Origin: an uncultured Micrococcales bacterium
GTDB taxonomy: Bacteria; Actinomycetota; Actinomycetes; Actinomycetales; Microbacteriaceae
Direction: 5' to 3'
Length of the DNA stretch: 11,982 bases
NCBI GenBank assembly: GCA_903927775.1
Contig: CAIYOE010000143.1
Coordinates: 1 to 11,982, forward strand
The notes below the pieces were generated by a model. It did not search any database and was not told the origin of the DNA. It worked only from the letters and a program-made list of their open reading frames with translations. The translations under genes were made by a program, and so were the position numbers. This document shows positions 6,934-11,982 of the stretch, piece after piece (positions within the stretch are counted from its first letter, which is position 1; the number at the start of each line of letters is the position of its first letter).

Positions 6934-7555
6934 CACCACTTTAGCTCTGCTGCTAGGTTCACCAGGTGGGCAAACAGCGTGGGCGTCGCCAAGCGTGAGC
7001 GCTAGTAGCGCCTTGGGCCAACTGGTGGTGAAAGGCCGCGCACCAAAAACGGGTTATCTCAGAAGCCTCTTCAGCGATGGCTGGGGGCGTTTCAACGGGT
7101 GCGACACCAGAAACATAATCTTGAATCGTGACCTAACCCACATTACTTATAAGGATGGTTGCTTGGTTGCAACCGGGGTGCTGCATGATCCTTACACGGG
7201 CAAGGTAATCAATTTCGTTCGCGGGGTTGGCACTAGTACCGCAGTTCAGATCGACCACGTGGTGGCTCTGAGCGACGCGTGGCAAAAGGGTGCCCAGAAA
7301 ATACCCTCGGCTAGTCGTTATGCGCTTTACAACGACCCTTTGAATCTTTTGGCCGTCGATGGTCCTACCAATGAATCAAAAGGAGACTCCGATGCGGCCT
7401 CGTGGCTGCCACCGAACAAGTCATTCCGTTGCTCTTACGTCGCCCGTCAGATTGCGGTAAAACGCAAGTACGGTCTTTGGGTGACCTTGGCCGAGAAGAC
7501 TGCCATCGCAGCTGTTTTGACCGGTTGCCCAAAACAGGCTCTTCCACAGGGCTAG
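6881..7555 (+). CDS. Secreted HNH-family nuclease (DUF1524/GmrSD C-terminal-like)
   Basis: Exported protein of 224 residues from this start. The N-terminus is basic (STKRW), then hydrophobic (FLLAGSTTLALLLG), ending in an AWA cleavage motif near residue 35. The mature part has the HNH/DUF1524 pattern: IDHVVALSDAW with catalytic-type Asp125-His126, NDPLNLLAVDGPTNESKGDSDAASWLPP with conserved Asn residues at 151, 155 and 164, then FRCSYVARQIAVKRKYGLWV. Cysteines at 74, 94, 184 and 216 could form disulfides outside the cell. The family includes many actinobacterial secreted nucleases; likely role is degrading extracellular DNA for nutrients. The start is uncertain: ATG 6881, ATG 6863 and GTG 6857 all precede the signal peptide and all overlap the preceding gene; none has a strong ribosome-binding site. 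Confidence 0.85.
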   Translation: MPLSTKRWSTFSFLLAGSTTLALLLGSPGGQTAWASPSVSASSALGQLVVKGRAPKTGYLRSLFSDGWGRFNGCDTRNIILNRDLTHITYKDGCLVATGVLHDPYTGKVINFVRGVGTSTAVQIDHVVALSDAWQKGAQKIPSASRYALYNDPLNLLAVDGPTNESKGDSDAASWLPPNKSFRCSYVARQIAVKRKYGLWVTLAEKTAIAAVLTGCPKQALPQG

Positions 7556-7588
7556 TTCAGGCTATTTGGCTTAAAATTGGCTGAGGGC

Positions 7589-7607
7589 GTCCGTGTTGTT
7601 ATCGGAC
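7589..7607 (+). terminator. Weak hairpin after the nuclease gene
   Basis: GTCCG (7589-7593) pairs with CGGAC (7603-7607) around a nine-base loop, 33 bases after the nuclease stop. The stem is only five pairs and no T-run follows, so it may be incidental or a weak attenuator before the next gene. Confidence 0.2.
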
Positions 7608-7647
7608 AGAAGTTTGACACTAAGCGCAATTGAGATCGAGGTGAGTC

Positions 7648-8310
7648 GTGGGTAGACATGAGGCATACCGCCCTACCCTCGGCAAAAGGATTGGCACTCG
7701 ATTTCGAGAATGGCTTAGAGAACGCAATATTTACCTCCCTCGCCTTCCTAGAATCAAGCGAGGTGCCTTTCAGCCGCTCTTCAGCTTCTTTTTCACAGTT
7801 GGCTTGTTGGCGGTTACCGTGGTTGACCCCTACGGGGGAACGCTTACCTCTGCATCGGCGATGGATTACAGTGGCAACGTTTTAGGCCCGCAACAGCGCT
7901 TCGATGAGATTGCAGACGCAACCGTCAGTTTTGCCAGGGGCGGCTTCAACATCATTGCAGGAAGTTCATTCCAAAAAATTTATGTCGCAGATGCAGGCGT
8001 GCCCGACCCGGGATCAGCCAAGGCATTTGCCTACGGTTTGGCAGGCCAGTTGGGTTGGGGGCAAGATCAGTATTCGTGCCTAGTAAAACTATGGACACGC
8101 GAATCTCAATGGAACGCTCTGGCTAAAAACCCCGACTCCGGTGCCTACGGTATCCCACAAGCGCTACCCGGAACCAAGATGGCTAGCGAAGGACTCGACT
8201 GGGCAAGCAATCCTGAAACCCAGATTAGATGGGGCGTTAAATACATCCTTGGTCGCTATAAGACTCCATGCACTGCGCTGGTCCACTCCAACAACCTGGG
8301 GTGGTACTAG
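7648..8310 (+). CDS. Membrane-anchored lytic-transglycosylase-like protein
   Basis: Predicted wall-active protein of 220 residues. Residues 1-42 are strongly basic and cytosolic (KRIGTRFREWLRER, then PRLPRIKRG); residues about 43-59 form one membrane segment, so the rest faces outside. The C-terminal domain (about 125-220) matches the actinobacterial transglycosylase pattern: LVKLWTRESQWN with probable catalytic Glu152, NPDSGAYGIPQALPGTKM, DWASNPETQIRWGVKYI, RY and a final GWY. No LysM or other wall-binding domain is visible; residues 72-124 are an unfamiliar linker. Expected role: cleaving peptidoglycan glycan strands to 1,6-anhydro products. The GTG start has GAGGTGAG 2-9 bases upstream. 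The stop overlaps the next start codon by one base. Confidence 0.87.
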   Translation: MGRHEAYRPTLGKRIGTRFREWLRERNIYLPRLPRIKRGAFQPLFSFFFTVGLLAVTVVDPYGGTLTSASAMDYSGNVLGPQQRFDEIADATVSFARGGFNIIAGSSFQKIYVADAGVPDPGSAKAFAYGLAGQLGWGQDQYSCLVKLWTRESQWNALAKNPDSGAYGIPQALPGTKMASEGLDWASNPETQIRWGVKYILGRYKTPCTALVHSNNLGWY

Positions 8311-8609
8311 TGCCACGCAACAACCGACCAAAAAAACAGAAAAAGCAAGAGCCGGAGCCAGAGTTGAAACTTGACCTGATCCGAATCGGTTCACGCCGAA
8401 CCGAGTTCAAACGCGGAGTTGAGTACACGGTGCAACCCACCAACGGCATGAATGCAGAAGACGGGAAGACCTGGGTCTGCCCGCATTGCAGTCAGACTAT
8501 TCGACCCGGAGTTTCTCACCTCACGGCGTGGGACGCAATTCGCGGCATAGATACCAGACGTCATTTTCACACCCGCTGCTGGGCTGCATTCATGGGTGCT
8601 TTGCTGTGA
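8310..8609 (+). CDS. Small Cys/His (probable zinc-binding) protein
   Basis: Protein of 99 residues starting with GTG at 8310, which shares its G with the TAG stop of the upstream gene. The N-terminus (residues 1-20) is basic and lysine/proline rich. The C-terminal half has Cys57-x2-Cys60, His70, His85-x-His87 and Cys90 followed by Trp, in the pattern WVCPHC then HLTAW then RRHFHTRCW, a likely single zinc site. I recall similar short proteins ahead of an alpha/beta hydrolase gene in Actinobacteria, often carrying uninformative 'ATP/GTP-binding' labels; I see no Walker motif to support that name. Its stop overlaps the hydrolase GTG start. Function unknown; the basic tail and zinc knuckle could suit nucleic acid or protein binding. 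Confidence 0.8.
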   Translation: MPRNNRPKKQKKQEPEPELKLDLIRIGSRRTEFKRGVEYTVQPTNGMNAEDGKTWVCPHCSQTIRPGVSHLTAWDAIRGIDTRRHFHTRCWAAFMGALL

Positions 8610-9343
8610 GCCTCGAGCGAATCTCTTCAAACACTGTTTTGCCATCGATGCGTTCTGAGTTCACGTTAAAGACAGCCGACGGACAGACATTAGTGGCCGA
8701 GTTGGCATTGCCTGCCCATAGCGAACCGGTTGCGACTTTGATTTGCCTGCACCCACTGCCAACCCACGGCGGATTCATGGATTCGCATGTTTTGCGCAAA
8801 GCCGCAAATCGGTTGCCTTATCTGGCTAACATCGCCGTGCTTCGTTTCAATACTCGCGGCACGGAGTCCCCGCAGGGTAAAAGTTCGGGCGATTTCGATG
8901 AAGGTCACCTTGAGCGGCTTGATCTTGAGGCAGCAGTTGACTTTGCCGTAGGCAAGAAAATGCCAAACCGATGGCTGCTGGGTTGGTCTTTTGGCACCGA
9001 ACTCGCATTGAAATACGGTTGGAACCAGGACGTAACCGGCGCTATTTTACTTTCGCCTCCGCTTCATCGAACCAGCCAAGCAGAACTCGAACGGTGGAAT
9101 CATGTGGACAAGCGAGTTGTGGCATTGATTCCGGAGTTCGACAGTTACCTAACTCCGCAGCAGGCTGCTCCGGCCTTTGCGATTATGAGCAAGTACGAGC
9201 AGATCGATGTAGCCGATGCCAAGCATCTTTGGGTGGGGGAGCCATACGTTCACCGCGTTTTGGACGAGGTAGTTCGGCTAGTTTCGCCAAATGCCTATCC
9301 GCTTCCTACTCAGATCGATTCTCACATCGTGGTGAGGGACTGA
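8606..9343 (+). CDS. Alpha/beta hydrolase
   Basis: Cytosolic alpha/beta-fold hydrolase of 245 residues. LICLHPLPTHGGFMDS (residues about 45-60) gives the oxyanion-side His-Pro loop, VLRFNTRGTESPQG (about 78-91) is the typical strand and loop before the elbow, and the nucleophile elbow GWSFGTE carries Ser128. Probable acid is Asp179 (or Glu177) in IPEFDSYLTP, and the general base is His207 in DAKHLWVGE. No signal peptide. The GTG at 8606 was chosen because it forms a GTGA overlap with the preceding stop and because relatives I recall carry an LERI...LP-like stretch before the first strand; the ATG at 8648 is an alternative. Substrate unknown; family members act on esters, thioesters or peptides. 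Converges on the permease gene with only 8 bases between. Confidence 0.85.
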   Translation: MSLERISSNTVLPSMRSEFTLKTADGQTLVAELALPAHSEPVATLICLHPLPTHGGFMDSHVLRKAANRLPYLANIAVLRFNTRGTESPQGKSSGDFDEGHLERLDLEAAVDFAVGKKMPNRWLLGWSFGTELALKYGWNQDVTGAILLSPPLHRTSQAELERWNHVDKRVVALIPEFDSYLTPQQAAPAFAIMSKYEQIDVADAKHLWVGEPYVHRVLDEVVRLVSPNAYPLPTQIDSHIVVRD

Positions 9344-9351
9344 ACCGTTAG

Positions 9352-10407
9352 CTAGTGCTCGTTTTGGCGTGGAATCCAAACCTGGCGAAGTAGCAAAATC
9401 ACCGATGCCGCTACCGGGATTGCCACCAGGGCTCCAAGCACACCCAGCAATGCTCCACCCGCAAGAGCTGCCACCACAACCACGGCTCCGGGTACGGAAA
9501 CCGCCTGCTTCATGATTCTTGGGCTGACCAAATACGCCTCTACCTGCATGTAGATCAGGTAGTAGATCAAAACGATAAGCGCAAGCTGTGGACTCTGACT
9601 TAGCGACACCAGAGTCACCACTGCGGCAGCACTGAGGCTGCCCACGAGTGGAATCAGCGCAAGAACAAACACGATAGCGGCCAGAATCCCCGAGAAAGGC
9701 ACACCCACTATCAACATGAAAATGAACCCCAAAGTCGCGTTGATCCCGGCAACCGCCACCTGGCCAATTACATACCGGCCAACCGCATCGGAAATCTGCT
9801 CACTGAGGTCGATGAACTTTTCGCGCCTCGATGCAGGAACTATGGCGTAAATAAATCTTTTGAAACTCTTTAGCGAGGCCATGAAATAAAGGCTGAGTAT
9901 GGTGATGATGATCGCTGCCGAGAAACCGCTGACAATCGAGATTCCTACCTGAACAACACCACCGAGCAAAGAAGGCCAATTCTTGGAATTGGAAACCAAA
10001 GTTCCAGCATTTGCCAAGGAGTGAGATATGGAGCCACCTAGTCGGTTATCGAGGCTTGCCACAAAGGGAATTTTTGTGAAGCCATCGATGATGTTGGGTG
10101 CGCTTTGGACGAACTTTGCGCCCTGGGTGATAAGTGAAGGTGCGAACGCAACCAAAACCGTGATCAGGCCACCCAAAATTACGAAGACAACTATCGCGAT
10201 GGCAAACGGGCGCTTGACCTTTTTTCGTTCTAGCCAAGAAACGATTGGGTCTAGACCGAGGGCGATGAAAATGGCAGCGAATACATAGGTCAGAACACTG
10301 GCGATCGTGACGACCATGTTGCCAATCAAGATGGCTGTAAGAACTCCCAAACCACCCATTAACCCAAGTTGAAAGGCGTTACTCACCTTGAACGGAGTGG
10401 CTGACAT
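9352..10407 (-). CDS. AI-2E family (UPF0118-type) membrane permease
   Basis: Multi-pass membrane protein of 351 residues of the AI-2E/UPF0118 family, whose members have been linked to autoinducer-2 export or to Na+/H+ antiport; the substrate cannot be told from sequence. Membrane segments lie at about 12-30, 33-52, 68-90, 150-178, 218-235, 238-260, 272-290 and 306-340, with the typical large soluble loop between segments 3 and 4 (about 91-149). Family hallmarks: LGLDPIVSWLERKK (50-63), the ALIPLVGS motif (250-257) and YLVSPRIMKQAVSVPG (about 292-307). The ATG has AGGGGA five bases upstream, and this site overlaps the TAG stop of the preceding coiled-coil gene, so the two are translated together. 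Confidence 0.93.
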   Translation of the reverse strand: MSATPFKVSNAFQLGLMGGLGVLTAILIGNMVVTIASVLTYVFAAIFIALGLDPIVSWLERKKVKRPFAIAIVVFVILGGLITVLVAFAPSLITQGAKFVQSAPNIIDGFTKIPFVASLDNRLGGSISHSLANAGTLVSNSKNWPSLLGGVVQVGISIVSGFSAAIIITILSLYFMASLKSFKRFIYAIVPASRREKFIDLSEQISDAVGRYVIGQVAVAGINATLGFIFMLIVGVPFSGILAAIVFVLALIPLVGSLSAAAVVTLVSLSQSPQLALIVLIYYLIYMQVEAYLVSPRIMKQAVSVPGAVVVVAALAGGALLGVLGALVAIPVAASVILLLRQVWIPRQNEH

Positions 10408-10415
10408 TTGGTCCC

Positions 10416-11531
10416 CTAAGACTTAGCGCTAGTCCTTGGCAGTTGCTTATCGGACTTATATGCCGAATCTACTAGAGCCTTAAGGTTCTTTAGGTAAACC
10501 GACACCGAATCGCGCTCAGTTTCCACGATTCGCAGTTGCTCCTCTGCTGCTCGCACCCTGGTGGCAGCCTTGAGCGCCGCATCGCTGATGGTGTTTCTTG
10601 CCTCGGCTTCTGCGGCGGCAACAGTTGCCTCCGCCTTTGCCTTTGCGTTGTCGGTAATAGTTTTAGTAACGGAGCGTGCAGCGGCCTCTAGTGTTTCGGC
10701 CTCTAGGCGGGCCGCGTTGGCGCGAGTCAAAGCTAGTGCCAACTGGCTGTTTGCATCATCTAGGTACCGCTGAGTTGTGGCAACCGCTTCCTGATGCTTG
10801 CGCAGGTATTCAGCTTCAGCCTCGGCTCGTCGTGCGGTGAGCTCGAGTTCTAGGTCGATTCGAGCCTGATCTGATACCAGTGCCTCCGCGGTCAGAATGT
10901 CTAGTTCTCTACCAATGTCGCGTTGAGTCAGTAGCTTGCGTTCTGCTAGATCGCGAGCTACACGGGTCTTCAGGCTCTCAACCTCGCGCTTTGCTCCCGC
11001 GCGGAGTTTGGCCACTTCGGTAGCTGTCGCCCCTCGGATAGCTCCGGCTTCGCGAACTGCGTCGGCGGTGATTCTGGATGCGTTATCTCGAGCCTCAGAG
11101 ATTAAATTGTCGGCCTCGACTCTGGCTTGGCCAATGATTCGTTCGGAACGGCGCTGAGCCTCTGAGATCATGGCGTCGTAATAGCCCTTTGCCTCGCCGT
11201 GCAGCTCTTGAATCTGAAGTTCCGTCGCGTGCAGGAGCCTTTCGCTTTCGCCTTGCGCCTCTGAAATCAGGCGCGTGGCCATTTCCTCCGAGGTGCTAAG
11301 GATAAGAGCGGCCTTGCCACCGACGCCCGCATAGGACGGCTCTCCAGCCTCTTTTAGGGCGACCAGAGTCTCCTGGAGTTTCGCGTTAGTTTCTCGCAGT
11401 TCGGCCGCTAGTTGCGCGTTCTGATTTGAAAGTGCGAGGATTTCCCGACGCGCATCGCGAAATGAATCGTCGACCGCACCCCTGTCGTAGCCTCGAAGCG
11501 CTACCGGGAAATCACCGTCTGGGTTCAACAA
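10416..11531 (-). CDS. DivIVA-like N-terminus plus long hendecad coiled-coil protein
   Basis: Cytosolic coiled-coil protein of 371 residues. The N-terminus (residues 8-31) reads FPVALRGYDRGAVDDSF, a DivIVA-type element. A short heptad coil follows at about 32-60, then a Gly-rich break (62-73). From residue 77 to 197 the sequence can be laid out as eleven 11-residue units without a gap, each starting with a hydrophobic residue and many reading L/I-I-S-E-A-x; a further four units cover about 291-334. Hendecads make straight or slightly right-handed coils, as in the Streptomyces polar scaffold Scy. A polarity, wall-growth or cytoskeletal role is inference. Translation starts at TTG (two consecutive TTG codons), with AGGAG seven bases upstream. 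Very rich in Ala, Glu and Arg. Operon with the permease 8 bases downstream. Confidence 0.85.
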   Translation of the reverse strand: MLNPDGDFPVALRGYDRGAVDDSFRDARREILALSNQNAQLAAELRETNAKLQETLVALKEAGEPSYAGVGGKAALILSTSEEMATRLISEAQGESERLLHATELQIQELHGEAKGYYDAMISEAQRRSERIIGQARVEADNLISEARDNASRITADAVREAGAIRGATATEVAKLRAGAKREVESLKTRVARDLAERKLLTQRDIGRELDILTAEALVSDQARIDLELELTARRAEAEAEYLRKHQEAVATTQRYLDDANSQLALALTRANAARLEAETLEAAARSVTKTITDNAKAKAEATVAAAEAEARNTISDAALKAATRVRAAEEQLRIVETERDSVSVYLKNLKALVDSAYKSDKQLPRTSAKS

Positions 11532-11553
11532 AGAGGCGCTCCTGAGGGGTTGG

Positions 11554-11566
11554 GTAGAATATCTAC
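11554..11566. promoter_or_regulatory. Palindromic -10 region shared by two divergent genes
   Basis: GTAGA-ATA-TCTAC is a perfect 5-bp inverted repeat in the 77-base divergent spacer. Read on the plus strand it contains TAGAAT (11555-11560), a -10-like box for the membrane protein gene; on the minus strand it contains GATATTCT, 17 bases after TTGTGT, a possible promoter for the coiled-coil gene. A nearby GGTC/GACC repeat (11568-11579) may extend an operator. Confidence 0.3.
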
Positions 11567-11608
11567 GGGTCCTAAGACCTACACAAGTTTACCCCGAATG
11601 GATTTCTG

Positions 11609-11982
11609 ATGCGTTTTTTGACTGCCGCAGTTCTGTTCGTCGTCTCCGTGCTTTTGATTTTGGCTGGCGTTGCGTACCGGACTATTTGGCTCCCTCCTAC
11701 GCATTACACCGAGATAATTTCGATCGATACCAAAAATCCACTGGTAACCGTTTCTCACAGTGTCATCAGTAAATACGCGGGAAACCCTGTAGTGGTGGCT
11801 TCCGGCCCAGCTAAGGTCCAGGTGGCCGTTGGACGACAGTCCGATGTCGCCGCTTGGGTGGGAGATACCAGCCACACGCTGGTAAACAGCAACGGTGACA
11901 GGCCTCGGGTAGTCCAAACCCCAGGGGTTGGTGTGTTTGCAAATCCAGCCGGATCGGATTTGTGGAGAGAAGAAACGGCCGG
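11609..11982 (+). CDS. Membrane-anchored extracytoplasmic protein, 5' part (runs off the window)
   Basis: An open frame of 124 codons from ATG 11609 to the window edge with no stop. Residues 5-22 (TAAVLFVVSVLLILAGVA) form an N-terminal membrane anchor or uncleaved signal; the following part is strand-rich and presumably outside the cell. Segments GRQSDVAAWVGD (75-86) and NPAGSDLWREE (112-122) resemble a family of uncharacterised Microbacteriaceae membrane proteins as I recall them, usually longer with a further membrane segment at the C-terminus. The ribosome-binding site is weak (ATGGA about 6 bases before the start). It diverges from the coiled-coil gene with a 77-base spacer. The C-terminus and function cannot be judged here. 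Confidence 0.75.
   Translation, partial: MRFLTAAVLFVVSVLLILAGVAYRTIWLPPTHYTEIISIDTKNPLVTVSHSVISKYAGNPVVVASGPAKVQVAVGRQSDVAAWVGDTSHTLVNSNGDRPRVVQTPGVGVFANPAGSDLWREETA

Noticed and set aside
7614..7642. TTGACA at 7614-7619 as the -35 box of a promoter for the transglycosylase gene
   Set aside because: The hexamer is perfect, but no -10-like sequence lies 15-19 bases downstream, where the bases already form the ribosome-binding region.
8310..8609. 'ATP/GTP-binding' naming for the small Cys/His protein
   Set aside because: No Walker A or other nucleotide-binding motif is visible; the Cys/His pattern suggests metal binding instead.
11579..11917. 112-residue minus-strand open frame at the right end
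   Set aside because: No recognisable motif, and it lies opposite a plus-strand frame with a membrane anchor and family-like segments.

Overview
This window looks like a chromosomal housekeeping segment from a moderate-GC actinobacterium, most likely Microbacteriaceae. An aquatic small-genome lineage such as Rhodoluna or Aquiluna would fit, but that placement is inference from gene order and protein resemblance, not a database result. The order dprA-xerC-M23 peptidase-rpsB-tsf-pyrH-frr-cdsA is typical of Actinobacteria. Base composition is lower than in most of the phylum: CTA is the commonest leucine codon in tsf, and TAG ends 10 of the 15 complete reading frames.

Layout. Positions 1-1485 carry the 3' end of dprA (DNA uptake and transformation) followed by xerC (chromosome dimer resolution). 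A minus-strand secreted M23 peptidase-like gene (1552-2085) converges on xerC. A 251-base divergent spacer with three inverted repeats leads into rpsB-tsf (2337-4048), which ends at a perfect 15-bp-stem terminator. pyrH, frr and cdsA follow (4162-6364), all plus strand and closely spaced. An accessory envelope-oriented run comes next: a small protein with duplicated DivIVA-like motifs, a secreted HNH nuclease whose signal peptide is read from the 3' end of the preceding gene, a membrane-anchored lytic-transglycosylase-like protein, a small Cys/His (probably zinc-binding) protein and an alpha/beta hydrolase. The last three are joined by 1-base (TAGTG) and 3-base-overlap (GTGA) stop/start junctions or similarly tight spacing.

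Positions 9352-11531 are minus strand: a long hendecad coiled-coil protein with a DivIVA-type N-terminus, translated from a TTG start, then an AI-2E-family permease. A divergent, cut-off membrane protein gene runs off the right edge (11609-11982).

Working together: translation (S2, EF-Ts, ribosome recycling factor), pyrimidine nucleotide and CDP-diacylglycerol supply (PyrH, CdsA), and wall or polarity functions (M23, lytic transglycosylase, two DivIVA-like proteins). I see no mobile element, CRISPR array, tRNA, rRNA or defence island. The unfamiliar content is the small DivIVA-repeat protein, its overlap with the nuclease gene, the hendecad protein/permease pair and the rpsB leader. None of these is strong evidence for a wholly new system. 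No gene-free stretch exceeds 300 bases.
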